Assembly (NCBI RefSeq): GCF_014042355.1
Contig: NZ_JACEZU010000003.1
Span: 62,001-126,000 of the forward strand
Reading direction: 5' to 3'
DNA length: 64,000 bases
Source: Rugamonas apoptosis
Lineage (GTDB): Bacteria > Pseudomonadota > Gammaproteobacteria > Burkholderiales > Burkholderiaceae_D
The notes under the pieces are model-generated. The model saw nothing but the letters and a program-made list of their open reading frames with translations. It was not told where the DNA came from and searched no databases. A program made the translations under genes and the position numbers. The stretch's first letter is position 1. Every line of letters starts with the position of its first letter. Below are positions 42,303 through 51,162 of this stretch, piece after piece.

Positions 42303-42333
42303 TTGTGGCAATCTTTGGCGCTGGTCTTATAAT
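42303..42333 (+). promoter_or_regulatory. Promoter candidate for the PilT/PilU-like gene
   Basis: TATAAT (42328-42333) with TTGTGG (42303-42308) 19 bp upstream, 61 bp before the start codon. The -10 is consensus; spacing is long. Confidence 0.5.
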
Positions 42334-42393
42334 CGCCGTAGCAGTTGGGGACGGTTGCCCAACGGCGCAACGGACCCGGAGAGCAGAGCAAAG

Positions 42394-43515
42394 ATGGAAC
42401 ATCACTTGTCGTCGCAAATACGCACGTTGTCCTATGTGGAGAACGAAGACCATCCCGTGTTTGGCACGCTGGTCGAGCAGATCCTGCACCTGCTGAACTC
42501 CAAGCTGATCTTCAGCGACATCCTGATCCACCAGAACAGTCCCTTGCTGCTGCGCCAACCCAAGGGCCTGGTGGCGGTGACGGATTCGCCCATCACGCGC
42601 GAGGAGCTGGAGGAGTTCTTCGAAGTGGTGGAGCCCAATTGGTCCGAACGGATCCAGGACCGCGCCTTCGACCGTTCGATCGACCTGCACACGGCCCGCA
42701 TCCGCGCCAACTGCTTCACCTTCCAGGGCAAGAAGCGGCTGGGCTGCGTGATCCGGCGCTTCCCCAAGGAGCCGATGGCGCTGGGCCAGCTGGGCCTGCG
42801 CCAGGACGAGCAGGACTTCGCCAAGCTCGCCAGTGGCCTGGTGCTGATCATCGGCGACACGTGCCAGGGCAAGTCGACCACCATCGCCTCCATGCTCGAC
42901 GAGATCAACAAGAACCGTTCGGGCCACATCATCACCATTGAAGATCCGGTGGAAACCCTGATCCCGCAGCGCAAATGCGTGATCACCCAGCGCGAGGTGG
43001 GCTTCGACGGCGACGTGGAAAGTTTCTACCTGGGCGCGCTGGACGCGTTGCGCGAGCGGCCTGACGTGATCGTGATCGGCGAGATCCGCGACGCCCAGAC
43101 GGCGCAGGAAGCGCTGGCGCTGGCCGAATCGGGTCCGCTGGTGCTGGCCTCGCTGCACGCCCGTTCCACCGAGCTGGGGTTGCAGAAGATGGTACGCCTG
43201 CTGGGTAACACGGAACCGCAATCGCAGGCGCTGGCCCATGCGCTGCGCGGTGTGCTGTGCCAGGCGCTGCTGCCGTCTGTCGAGGGCGAACGCTACCACC
43301 TGGCCACGGAATGCCTGACCTCCAATCCGGAAGTGGTGCAGATGATCGCCAGCGGTAATGTGTCGGCCATCCGCGGCTGGATGGAAGGCAAATCGGCGCC
43401 CGGTTGCCACACCATGAACGCTTCGCTGCGCGCGCTGCTGGCCGCCGGCAAGGTCAGCCCGGAAGATGCGCGTAACGCCAGCACCAACCGCGTCGGCCTG
43501 ACCGAGCGCGTTTAA
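42394..43515 (+). CDS. PilT/PilU-like type IV pilus retraction ATPase
   Basis: 373 residues. The N-terminal PAS-like domain (SKLIFSDILIHQNSPLLLRQ) is followed by the RecA-like ATPase. Walker A is GDTCQGKST near 155, unusual in carrying Cys-Gln where PilT has Gly-Ser. Asp box IITIEDPVE, Walker B VIVIGEIRD and His box ASLHARS are intact. These are hexameric motors that pull pili in. PilU resembles this in its longer C-terminus. No pilT/pilus genes adjoin, so it is an isolated copy. ATG 42394 is preceded by GGAGAG (12 bp). Confidence 0.85.
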   Translation: MEHHLSSQIRTLSYVENEDHPVFGTLVEQILHLLNSKLIFSDILIHQNSPLLLRQPKGLVAVTDSPITREELEEFFEVVEPNWSERIQDRAFDRSIDLHTARIRANCFTFQGKKRLGCVIRRFPKEPMALGQLGLRQDEQDFAKLASGLVLIIGDTCQGKSTTIASMLDEINKNRSGHIITIEDPVETLIPQRKCVITQREVGFDGDVESFYLGALDALRERPDVIVIGEIRDAQTAQEALALAESGPLVLASLHARSTELGLQKMVRLLGNTEPQSQALAHALRGVLCQALLPSVEGERYHLATECLTSNPEVVQMIASGNVSAIRGWMEGKSAPGCHTMNASLRALLAAGKVSPEDARNASTNRVGLTERV

Positions 43516-43551
43516 CCGGAGGCCGCGCGCGGCCCCCTCCATCTCACCACT

Positions 43552-44829
43552 TCAATCGAGCGGCACGTTGCGGTAGCGGTTCACGTCCTGGCCCGTGATG
43601 GGCGGGGCATTGTTGCCCCACGCGCTGCGCAGGTAGGACACCACGGCCGCCACTTCCGTATCGTTCAAGGCATGGCCGAACGGCGGCATGCCATAGGGGC
43701 GCGGATTGCCCGCCGTGCCGGGCGCGAAGCCGCCATTGAGCACGAGACGGATCGGGTTCACGGCTTCCTCCATCGTCAGCGCGCGGTTGCCGGCCAGCGG
43801 CGGCACGCCCGGTGGCAAGCCCTTGCCGTTGGCGCCGTGGCAGTCCACGCAATGCTTGTTGTACAGCCGCGCGCCGGCCAGCAGGAATTCCTTGGCCTGG
43901 GCCGACGTGTCGCGCTCGTAATTCGATTTCTCCGCCGCGCCCGGCAACGCCCGCAGATAGACCGTCATGGCCTGGATGTCGGCGTCGCTCAGGTGCTGCA
44001 GGCTTTGCCGCACCACTTCGGCCATCGGCCCGAACACGGTGGCGCGCGGCGACACGCCCGTCTTCAACAGCGCCGCCACATGTTCCGGCCGCCATTCGCC
44101 CAGGCCCGCTTCCGCGTCGGCCGTCAGCGATGGGGCGTACCAGCCCAATACGGGGATCATGCCGCCTGACAGGGTGTCGCTGGTGGCGCCCAGCGTATTG
44201 CGTTCGCTGTGGCAGGCGGCGCAATGGCCCAGGCCTTCGACCAGGTAGGCGCCCCGGTTCCAGTCGGCCGATTGGGTGGGCTGGGGGCGGAACACGGCCG
44301 GCTTGAAGTACAGCGCGCGCCACGCGGCCAGCATGAATTGCTGGTTGTACGGGAAGCGCAGCTGGTGCGGGCGGTTGGGCTGGCGCGCCGCCGGCACGCT
44401 CTGGAAGTAGGCGTACAGCGCATCGGCGTCGTCGCGCGACACCTTGGTGTAGTTGGTGTAGGGGAAGGCCGGATACAGCAGGCGGCCATCTTTCGATTTG
44501 CCGTTGTGCAGGGCGCGCCAGAAGTCGTCCGCGCTCCAGGCGCCGATGCCCGTCTCGCGGTCGGCGGTGATGTTGGGCGTGACCATGGTGCCGAACGGCG
44601 TGGGCAGCGCCCGCCCGCCCGCGTAAGGCGCGCCGCCGCGCGTGGTGTGGCAGGCCATGCAGTCGCCGGCGCGGGCCAGGTAGGCGCCGCGCGCCACGCG
44701 CTCGGCCGGCGCCAGCGCGGCCGTGGTGGTGGGCGGCGGGCCGGCATCGTCGATGGGCCACAGGGCGATGGCGAGCACGGTGGCCAGCAGCGCGCCGGCG
44801 CACGCGAGGATCAGGGTGACGGTCTTCAT
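43552..44829 (-). CDS. Trihaem cytochrome c, alcohol dehydrogenase cytochrome-subunit type
   Basis: 425 residues with an N-terminal signal/anchor (LILACAGALLATVLAIALW) and three haem motifs, CMACH near 58, CAACH near 203 and CVDCH near 330. This layout (three cyt c domains, about 420-470 residues) is that of cytochrome subunits of membrane-bound alcohol, aldehyde and gluconate dehydrogenases, passing electrons to quinone or oxidase. No large dehydrogenase subunit is adjacent. It follows the dihaem cytochrome gene by 4 bp on the minus strand. Confidence 0.9.
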   Translation of the reverse strand: MKTVTLILACAGALLATVLAIALWPIDDAGPPPTTTAALAPAERVARGAYLARAGDCMACHTTRGGAPYAGGRALPTPFGTMVTPNITADRETGIGAWSADDFWRALHNGKSKDGRLLYPAFPYTNYTKVSRDDADALYAYFQSVPAARQPNRPHQLRFPYNQQFMLAAWRALYFKPAVFRPQPTQSADWNRGAYLVEGLGHCAACHSERNTLGATSDTLSGGMIPVLGWYAPSLTADAEAGLGEWRPEHVAALLKTGVSPRATVFGPMAEVVRQSLQHLSDADIQAMTVYLRALPGAAEKSNYERDTSAQAKEFLLAGARLYNKHCVDCHGANGKGLPPGVPPLAGNRALTMEEAVNPIRLVLNGGFAPGTAGNPRPYGMPPFGHALNDTEVAAVVSYLRSAWGNNAPPITGQDVNRYRNVPLD

Positions 44830-44833
44830 AGGA

Positions 44834-45562
44834 TCATGGGGCCGGCACGCTGCCGCACTTGAGCGGCATCGGCATGGCGATGGTGGTGGCGGGGCGGGCG
44901 GCCGGATCGGCCGGCTGGCTGGCCAGCCAGGACGAGACGGCGGCGACGTCGGCGTCCGTCAGGCGGCTGGTGATCTCGGCCATGCAATCGGGCGCGGCGG
45001 CGCGTCGTACCTTGTTGCGCCAGGCGCCGAATTGGGCGTTGATGTAATCGTGCGGCAGGCCGATCAGGCCGGGGATGGCGGGCGCCACGCCCGTCAGCGG
45101 TTCGCCGTGGCAGGCCACGCAGGCGGGAATTTTCTTCGCCGGATCGCCGTGGCGCACCAGCGTGCGGCCCCGTTCCAGGGTGCCGGCGCTGGCGGTGCTG
45201 GTTGCTGGCGGCGGGTAGGGCGGGTGCTGTTCGGAGAAGTATTGCGCGATTTCCCGCAGATAGTCATCGGACAGGTGCTCCACCATGTAGGTCATCATGG
45301 GATAGCGGCGCCGTCCCTCGCGGAAATTGAGCAGCTGATTGTACAAGTAGCCGGCCGGCTTGCCGGCGATGCGGGGAAAGAAGGCGTCGCCGCGTTCCTT
45401 GATGGCGTGGCAGGCGGTGCAGGCTGCCACGCGCTGTTCCATGGTGTCGGGCAGGGTGGCGGGCGTGGCGGCCCGCGCCGGCAGGGCGCACGATAGCACC
45501 AGGGGCAGCGCCAACGTCAGCGTGCGTGCGGTGTGCCGTGCCACGGTCAAGGGTTTGAACAT
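44834..45562 (-). CDS. Dihaem cytochrome c4-like protein
   Basis: 242 residues. Signal peptide LTLALPLVLSCALPARAA; haem sites CTACH near 47 and CVACH near 148, each followed by a Met-containing stretch (PMMTYMVEHL; PDCMAEITSRL). Two similar halves as in cytochrome c4. Electron carrier in the periplasm, probably between the trihaem protein and a terminal oxidase. Upstream leader holds a 12-bp tandem repeat. Confidence 0.88.
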   Translation of the reverse strand: MFKPLTVARHTARTLTLALPLVLSCALPARAATPATLPDTMEQRVAACTACHAIKERGDAFFPRIAGKPAGYLYNQLLNFREGRRRYPMMTYMVEHLSDDYLREIAQYFSEQHPPYPPPATSTASAGTLERGRTLVRHGDPAKKIPACVACHGEPLTGVAPAIPGLIGLPHDYINAQFGAWRNKVRRAAAPDCMAEITSRLTDADVAAVSSWLASQPADPAARPATTIAMPMPLKCGSVPAP

Positions 45563-45578
45563 GAGCTATACCGTCTAT

Positions 45579-45610
45579 CAGGAAAACGCGCAGGAAAATG
45601 CGCAGGAAAG
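45579..45610. repeat. 12-bp tandem repeat upstream of the dihaem cytochrome gene
   Basis: CAGGAAAACGCG (45579-45590), CAGGAAAATGCG (45591-45602) and a partial third copy CAGGAAAG (45603-45610), starting 16 bp upstream of the minus-strand start codon at 45562. The repeat could be a regulator-binding array or a slippage tract in the leader. Confidence 0.7.
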
Positions 45611-45724
45611 CAAAGCGCCATTGCATATTTGGCGGTTTGGCAAGCATATACCGTGCTGCTGAATAATGACAGACGGGGTGCTGTTTTTTGCGCGTCGGTT
45701 GGATGCGAGCGAGTGGGGGGGCGT

Positions 45725-46453
45725 TCAGTGCTCGCCGGCCTGATCGTCCGCAGGCGCAGGCGCAGGTGCGGATGCAGGCGCGAGGGTGGATTCGGGGCGG
45801 CGCTTGCCTGGCCGGTGCTGGCGCGGCGGCTTGGGGGCCTTGAACGGCGGGATCTTGCCGCCTTGCGCGATCCAGTGGCGGTAGATGCGCAGCGCCACAT
45901 GGGCGTCGTCTGCCGCGTACAGGATCTGCTTTTCGTTCAGGCGCGGGGTGGCCCAGTTGGTGGTGGAGATTTTTTTCGACTTCTGCAGCTTCTGGCCGAA
46001 GAACTTGGCCACCGCCGTCTTGGCGCCCAGGTCGTTGCGCTGGCCCGGCGTGCGCAGCGCAACCGACAGGTCCAGCACGCGGGCGGCCTGGATCTCCAGT
46101 TTGGCGTGCAGGCGCTTGACGTCGTCGGACAGGCCGAAGCCCACCTTGATGGTCTGTTCCGACTCCAGGATGGCCTTGAGCACATCGCGCGCGGGATGGG
46201 CGCCGACGGGGAACAGGTAGGCGATGCGGTCCGTGGCCAGCTGGATCAGGTGCGGCCCGGTCGATTTTTCACCTTTGAGGAAGGTGGGCTTGGATTCCGT
46301 GTCGAAGCCGATGGCGTCCGATGCCAGCAAGTCGGCGCGCGCCTCCTCGGCTTGCGCCGGCGTGCTCACCACGCGCACGTCGCGCAGCGTGATGCCCGGG
46401 TAGGGCGGCAGTTCAGGCGCTCCGGGCGCGCCGGCCGGCACGGCTTCCGGCAT
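45725..46453 (-). CDS. RNase D-like 3'-5' exonuclease
   Basis: 242 residues of the DEDDy family. Motif I GFDTES (DxE) near 49, motif II FGLSDDVKRLH, motif III YAADDAHVALR with Tyr and Asp. This suits RNA 3'-end trimming or DNA exonuclease work. It has only the nuclease domain, without HRDC domains. The tail is Pro/Ala-rich (PASAPAPAP) and disordered. ATG 46453 chosen over TTG 46456. It starts 4 bp after the ProQ gene, so the two RNA proteins share a transcript. Confidence 0.87.
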   Translation of the reverse strand: MPEAVPAGAPGAPELPPYPGITLRDVRVVSTPAQAEEARADLLASDAIGFDTESKPTFLKGEKSTGPHLIQLATDRIAYLFPVGAHPARDVLKAILESEQTIKVGFGLSDDVKRLHAKLEIQAARVLDLSVALRTPGQRNDLGAKTAVAKFFGQKLQKSKKISTTNWATPRLNEKQILYAADDAHVALRIYRHWIAQGGKIPPFKAPKPPRQHRPGKRRPESTLAPASAPAPAPADDQAGEH

Positions 46454-46457
46454 CAAC

Positions 46458-46964
46458 TCAACCTTTGCGCGAGAATTTCGCGGTCAGCTGATTGAGCTTG
46501 TCGGCGCGCACGCGGGCCGCTTCCTCGGCGGCGGCGGCGGCGCGCTCGGCCTTCTTGCGTTCCGCTTCCTTCTTGAAGCGTTCCTGCAGCACCTGGGTGG
46601 CGTGGGCGCGGTGGGTATCGGTCACTTCGGCGCCGGCGGTGCCGTCCAGGTCGTAACGCACCTTGGCCTTTTCCATCACTTTCAGGTAGCGCAGCGAACC
46701 GGTGTGGATGCCGAGCGCGGTGCGCATGGTCTTGCGGTCCAGGTCGGGCATGCGGGCCAGCAGTTGCTTGTCGATACCGATCGACAGCGGCAGGAAATCG
46801 CGGAAGGCCGGGAATTCCGTCTGCAGTTTTTTCAGCAGGCTGCGCGGGGACTGCGCCGGCGCGGCGGCGGTCGAGGCGGTGGTCGAAGCGGCGTTGGCGG
46901 GCGTCGTGGCGCCAGTCGTTTCAACGTCGCCGGCTGGCGGCAGGGGGGTGAGGCTAGTGTTCAT
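46458..46964 (-). CDS. proQ: ProQ/FinO family RNA chaperone
   Basis: 168 residues. An Ala/Thr-rich leader of about 40 residues is followed by the FinO domain (RSLLKKLQTEFPAFRDFLPLSIGIDKQL; TMRTALGIHTGSLRYLKVM) and a highly charged Ala/Lys/Glu coil (RAAAAAEEAARVRADK). Binds structured RNA and 3' ends. ATG 46964 begins the conserved leader; the track is open to 46997. Divergent from the rpoD leader region. Confidence 0.87.
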   Translation of the reverse strand: MNTSLTPLPPAGDVETTGATTPANAASTTASTAAAPAQSPRSLLKKLQTEFPAFRDFLPLSIGIDKQLLARMPDLDRKTMRTALGIHTGSLRYLKVMEKAKVRYDLDGTAGAEVTDTHRAHATQVLQERFKKEAERKKAERAAAAAEEAARVRADKLNQLTAKFSRKG

Positions 46965-47110
46965 CGAATCATAGGTTAAAGCGAGAGGCGCCAGCATATC
47001 ATGCGTGCTCCATCAATGCAGTGCATTTCAAATCACCATGTCATTTCGACCACGTTTTTCAATCGAGCCGGGTAGGTGCTTTTGCGCGCCAAACCTTGTA
47101 TAATGACTGA

Positions 47111-47312
47111 CGCACCAAATGTAGGGTGGTGCGATTTCAGTTTGGTACAGGAAGATTTAACGGGGCGCTAGCCCTTGTTATGTGGTTTTTGGATAACAGA
47201 TATTTGATTTATCAATTATCTTGATGTCTCGCGATACGGCATAATTTGCCCTCTCCTCTATTCTTCACTGAAAAATAGATCGAAGCCCGTTGATAGGTAG
47301 CGGGCTTTTTTT
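47111..47312 (+). ncRNA. Candidate small RNA or attenuated leader upstream of rpoD
   Basis: Between TATAAT (47099-47104) and an intrinsic terminator lies a 200-nt AU-rich stretch with two clear stems: CGCACC/GGTGCG (about 47112-47135) and a GGGGC/GCCCT stem with GCTA loop near 47162. No RBS-plus-ORF pair spans it. This is the size of a small RNA, but it could equally be the rpoD 5' leader with early termination. It does not look like 6S RNA. Confidence 0.4.
47283..47312 (+). terminator. Intrinsic terminator inside the rpoD upstream region
   Basis: AAGCCCG (47283-47289), 11-nt loop, CGGGCTT (47301-47307), T run to 47312. Lies 121 bp before the rpoD start codon, on the same strand. Confidence 0.8.
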
Positions 47313-47362
47313 ATTCCGCAGCTTCATCGTCAACTTTTATACAACATTGCTTAGCCAGGCGG

Positions 47363-47414
47363 ACCGCATGCGGTGAGCGCCGGCCAATGGCATTGGGGTA
47401 TGGACCCATGGGTC
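47363..47414. repeat. Three consecutive palindromes in the rpoD leader
   Basis: ACCGCATGCGGT (47363-47374), CCAATG-G-CATTGG (47384-47396) and GACCCATGGGTC (47403-47414) follow one another in 52 bp, ending 19 bp before the rpoD start. All are perfect. Confidence 0.6.
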
Positions 47415-47433
47415 TCGCATAGAGAGAATTTTA

Positions 47434-49923
47434 ATGACAAAAACGCCGAAAACTTTAACGTTGTCCGTCAAGGCTGCCCGCACCAGCTCCGCACCGCTGG
47501 TGGTGCCAAAGACGACTTTATCTTATGTCATCGAGAATGCGCAAGAGGCAGCGGGCAAAGTAACGGTAGTCAAGAAAAAGAGCTCGCGCCTGGCGGCGGT
47601 CGCCGCCGCCGAAGCCGTCACGGCTGAAGCGAGCGTGGCGACCGATGCGTCGGCCAAGGCGCCCACCGTCAAGGTGGCCCGCAAGGCTGGCGCCGCTTCG
47701 GCCGCCGTGTCGCTGGCCGCGCCGGCTGGCCCCAAGCCGGCCGCCGCGCCCAAGTCCAAACTGGTCAAGGCCAAGGCCGAGCCGGCCCCGGTGGTGATCG
47801 TGACGGCCGGTCCGGCCGTGAGCCAGGTGACCGACGCGGCCACGCTGGCCTCGATCGACACCTCCGGCTACCTGCTGCCGAGCGTGAAAGTGCCGGGCCG
47901 CCGTGGCCGTAAGCCGAGCGAATTCACGCCGGAAAACGATGAAGTGGCGGCACTGAACGCCGTTGAACGGGCCGAACTGAAGGCCGTCTCCAAGGCCCGC
48001 GAGCGCAAGGCCAAGGGTGGCGCCGCCGACATGCTGGGCCTGGACCCGAAAGCGTCGGCCGAAGACCTGGAACGCCGCCGCCAGCAGATCAAGAACCTGA
48101 TCAACATGGGTAAGGAGCGCGGCTTCCTGACCTATGCCGAGATCAATGACCAACTGCCGGAAAACATCATCGATCCGGAAGCGATCGAAGGCATCATCGC
48201 CACCTTCAACGACATGGGCATCGCCATCTACGAGCGCGCCCCGGACGCTGAATCGCTGCTGCTGACCGATAGCGTGGCCACCGTGACCAGCGACGACGAA
48301 GTGGAGGCGGCCGCCGCCACCGCGCTGTCGACCGTCGATTCCGACTTCGGCCGCACCACCGACCCGGTGCGCATGTACATGCGTGAGATGGGCGCCGTGG
48401 CGCTGCTGACGCGCGAAGGCGAGATCGAGATCGCCAAGCGCATCGAAGGCGGCTTGAAGGACATGATCCAGGCTATTTCCGCTTGCCCCACCACGATCGC
48501 CGAGATCGTCGCGCTGGCCAAGAAGATCGAAGCCGACGAAATGAAGGTCGATGAGGTGGTGGACGGTTTCGTCGACCTCAATGAAGCCAACAACGCGCCC
48601 GCCGCCAGTACGGCCGCCGTCGCGTCGGACGACGACGAGGAAGAGGAAGTCGAGGAAGAGGAGGAGGACGGCGACGCCAATGGCGGCGCGGCCGGCTTCT
48701 CGACCGAACAACTGGTGCAGCTGAAGAAGGCAGCGCTGGAAAAATTCGCCGTCATCTCGGCCCAGTACGACAAGATGCGCAAGGCCTCGGGCGGCTACGG
48801 CTCCAAGGGCTATGTGGCGGCGCAGGAAGCGATCTCCAACGAACTGCTGGAAATCCGCTTCACGGCCAAGGTGGTGGAAAAGCTGTGCGACACGCTGCGC
48901 GGCCAGATGGAAGAAGTGCGCCACATCGAGCGCGCCGTGCTGGAGCTGTGCGTGAACAAATGCGGCATGCCGCGCGCCCACTTCATCAAGGTCTTCCCCG
49001 GCAATGAGTGCGACCTGGACTGGGTTGACCTGGAAGTCGATTGCGCCTACCCGTACAGCGCGGTGCTGGGCCGTAACGTGCCGGCCGTGAAAGAGCTGCA
49101 GAAGAAGATGATCGACCTGCAGGCGCGCGTGGCGCTGCCGCTGGCCGACCTGCGCAAGATCAACAAGCAGATGGCGGCCGGCGAGAAGCGTGCCCGTCAG
49201 GCCAAGCGTGAAATGACGGTGGCCAACCTGCGTCTGGTGATCTCGATCGCGAAGAAGTACATCAACCGCGGCCTGCAATTCCTCGACCTGATCCAGGAAG
49301 GTAACATCGGCCTGCTGAAGGCGGTGGACAAGTTCGAATACCGCCGCGGCTACAAGTTCTCGACCTACGCCACGTGGTGGATCCGCCAGGCCATCACCCG
49401 CTCCATCGCCGACATGGCGCGCACCATCCGCGTGCCGGTGCACATGATCGAGACGATCAACAAGATGAACCGCATCTCGCGCCAGATCATGCAGGAAACG
49501 GGCAGCGAGCCGGATCTGGCCACGTTGGCCGTCAAGATGGAAATGCCGGAAAACAAAGTGCGCGAAATCATGAAGATCGCCAAAGAGCCGATCTCGATGG
49601 AAACGCCGATGGGCGAGGATGGCGATTCGCAGCTGGGCGACTTCATCGAAGACAACACCACGCTGGCACCGCTGGACGCTGCGCTGCACGCCTCGATGCG
49701 CAACGTGATCAAGGAAGTGCTGGATTCGCTGACCCCGCGCGAAGCGAAAGTGCTGCGCATGCGCTATGGCGTGGAAATGTCGAACGACCACACGCTGGAA
49801 GAAGTGGGCAAGCAGTTCGACGTGACGCGCGAACGTATCCGTCAGATCGAAGCGAAGGCCATGAGCAAGCTGCGCCAGCCATCGCGTTCGGACAAGCTGA
49901 AGACCTTCCTGACCACGCACTAG
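47434..49923 (+). CDS. rpoD: RNA polymerase primary sigma factor sigma-70
   Basis: 829 residues, longer than E. coli RpoD (613). The first 150 residues are an Ala/Lys/Val-rich extension. Region 1.1 follows near 205-275 and region 1.2 with [11 protein letters not shown] near 310. A long non-conserved region with an acidic run ([16 protein letters not shown] near 395-412) comes next. Region 2 has [37 protein letters not shown], and region 4.2 has [23 protein letters not shown]. Housekeeping sigma. The start has AGAGAGAATTTTA before it. The neighbours are divergent proQ and a convergent MFS gene; dnaG/rpsU are not beside it. Confidence 0.96.
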   Translation: MTKTPKTLTLSVKAARTSSAPLVVPKTTLSYVIENAQEAAGKVTVVKKKSSRLAAVAAAEAVTAEASVATDASAKAPTVKVARKAGAASAAVSLAAPAGPKPAAAPKSKLVKAKAEPAPVVIVTAGPAVSQVTDAATLASIDTSGYLLPSVKVPGRRGRKPSEFTPENDEVAALNAVERAELKAVSKARERKAKGGAADMLGLDPKASAEDLERRRQQIKNLINMGKERGFLTYAEINDQLPENIIDPEAIEGIIATFNDMGIAIYERAPDAESLLLTDSVATVTSDDEVEAAAATALSTVDSDFGRTTDPVRMYMREMGAVALLTREGEIEIAKRIEGGLKDMIQAISACPTTIAEIVALAKKIEADEMKVDEVVDGFVDLNEANNAPAASTAAVASDDDEEEEVEEEEEDGDANGGAAGFSTEQLVQLKKAALEKFAVISAQYDKMRKASGGYGSKGYVAAQEAISNELLEIRFTAKVVEKLCDTLRGQMEEVRHIERAVLELCVNKCGMPRAHFIKVFPGNECDLDWVDLEVDCAYPYSAVLGRNVPAVKELQKKMIDLQARVALPLADLRKINKQMAAGEKRARQAKREMTVANLRLVISIAKKYINRGLQFLDLIQEGNIGLLKAVDKFEYRRGYKFSTYATWWIRQAITRSIADMARTIRVPVHMIETINKMNRISRQIMQETGSEPDLATLAVKMEMPENKVREIMKIAKEPISMETPMGEDGDSQLGDFIEDNTTLAPLDAALHASMRNVIKEVLDSLTPREAKVLRMRYGVEMSNDHTLEEVGKQFDVTRERIRQIEAKAMSKLRQPSRSDKLKTFLTTH

Positions 49924-49946
49924 GCGCGGCAGGCGGTAGTAAAGAG

Positions 49947-49972
49947 AAGGGAGGCGCGAGCCTCCCTTTTTT
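49947..49972 (+). terminator. rpoD terminator
   Basis: AAGGGAGGC, GCGA loop, GCCTCCCTT and further T: 9-bp stem, six T in all, 24 bp after the stop. Confidence 0.9.
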
Positions 49973-51162
49973 CATGTCCGGCCGCCGCGGGTGGTTATAA
50001 ACACGATGATGGCGGCCAGCGACAGCAGGGCCGCCGCGCCAAAGGTCCAGGTGGGGGCTATGCTCCACAGCGCGCCCGCCAGCAGCGACGCCGGCAGGTA
50101 CAGCACGCCCGTCACGAAGCTGTAGATGCCGATGGCCGAGGCGCGCCGCTCCGGTTCCAGATCGGCGATGTAGGCTTTGCTTTGCGCATCCTCGATCGCG
50201 TAGAACAGGCCATACACGCCGAAGGCTGCCACCAGCTCCCACCGCGCATGGGCCAGCGCCAGCCACACGTTGAGCAGGCCGTGCACCAGGTAGCCCAGTA
50301 CGACGATATGACGGCGGCCGATGCGGTCGCCCAGCCGCCCCACGGACGGTGCGGCCAGCACGCAAGTGACGTTGAAGAAGGCGTACAGCAGCACGATGTC
50401 CGTCACGCCAAAGCCCACGTCGTGCGCCTTCAACAGCAGGAAGCCCAGGCTGTAATAGGCCAGGGCGAACAGCCCGCCCGGCAGCAGGAAACGCTTGAAG
50501 CCGGGGCTGAGCGCGTGCCAGTTGCGCCATACGCTTTCGCGCGCGTGGGGCGTGGCGGGGCGATCCTTCACCGTGGCCAGCACGGCCATGCTGACGATGG
50601 CCGGCACCACGGCCACCCAGAACAGCAGCCGGTAGGCGCCGCCCGATTCGCCCAGCCATTTCAGCAGTGCCCACGCCACCAGCGGGCCCACCACGGCGCC
50701 CGATTTGTCCAGCGCCTTGTGCACGCCGAACGCGTAGCCGCGCCGCGCCGGCGTGGCGATGGCCGACAGCCAGGCGTCGCGCGGCGGGCCGCGAAAACCC
50801 TTGCCCAGCCGCTCGATCACGCGGAACAGGCTCAAGCCCGTGATGGCGGTACTCACCAGCAGGATGGTCTTGGCCAGCGTGGAAAAACCGTAACCGGCCA
50901 GCACCAGCGCCTTGCGCCCGCCGCTGCGGTCGGACAGCCAGCCCGACAGGTAGTTGAGCGAGGAGGCGGAAAAGTCGGCCAGGCCTTCGATCAGTCCCAG
51001 CAGCGCGCTGGAGGCGCCGGCCACGGTGGTGAAGAAGATGGCGAACACGGAGAAGATCATCTCCGAACTGAGGTCGGTCAGGAAGCTGACCAGCCCCAGT
51101 TTGAGGATGTCGGGATGCAGGCCGCGCCAGCCGGGCGCCGGGGTGTCAATGCGCTCCGGCAT
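49972..51162 (-). CDS. MFS transporter
   Basis: 396 residues with 12 predicted helices and the MFS signature loop between helices 2 and 3 (GWLSDRSGGRKALVLAG). A second half repeat reads GRLGDRIGRRHIVVLG. Resembles multidrug/tetracycline-type efflux proteins; substrate unknown. The start (ATG 51162; GTG 51165 also possible) lies inside the 3' end of the DsbC-like gene, a 17-bp overlap, so both are on one transcript with the lipase foldase gene. Confidence 0.87.
   Translation of the reverse strand: MPERIDTPAPGWRGLHPDILKLGLVSFLTDLSSEMIFSVFAIFFTTVAGASSALLGLIEGLADFSASSLNYLSGWLSDRSGGRKALVLAGYGFSTLAKTILLVSTAITGLSLFRVIERLGKGFRGPPRDAWLSAIATPARRGYAFGVHKALDKSGAVVGPLVAWALLKWLGESGGAYRLLFWVAVVPAIVSMAVLATVKDRPATPHARESVWRNWHALSPGFKRFLLPGGLFALAYYSLGFLLLKAHDVGFGVTDIVLLYAFFNVTCVLAAPSVGRLGDRIGRRHIVVLGYLVHGLLNVWLALAHARWELVAAFGVYGLFYAIEDAQSKAYIADLEPERRASAIGIYSFVTGVLYLPASLLAGALWSIAPTWTFGAAALLSLAAIIVFITTRGGRT

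Larger units (their letters stand above)
46965..47433 (+). other. Long leader region between proQ and rpoD
   Basis: No recognised protein gene. It contains a TATAAT at 47099-47104 (weak -35), several stem-loops, a terminator at 47283-47312 and three palindromes close to the rpoD start. These details are entered separately. Confidence 0.8.

Noticed and set aside
42840..42880. Degenerate Walker A as evidence of an inactive PilT-like protein.
   Set aside because: GxxxxGKS is intact; only the variable positions differ.
47105..47312. 6S RNA at the leader of rpoD.
   Set aside because: Length fits, but the long closing helix and central bubble typical of 6S were not seen.
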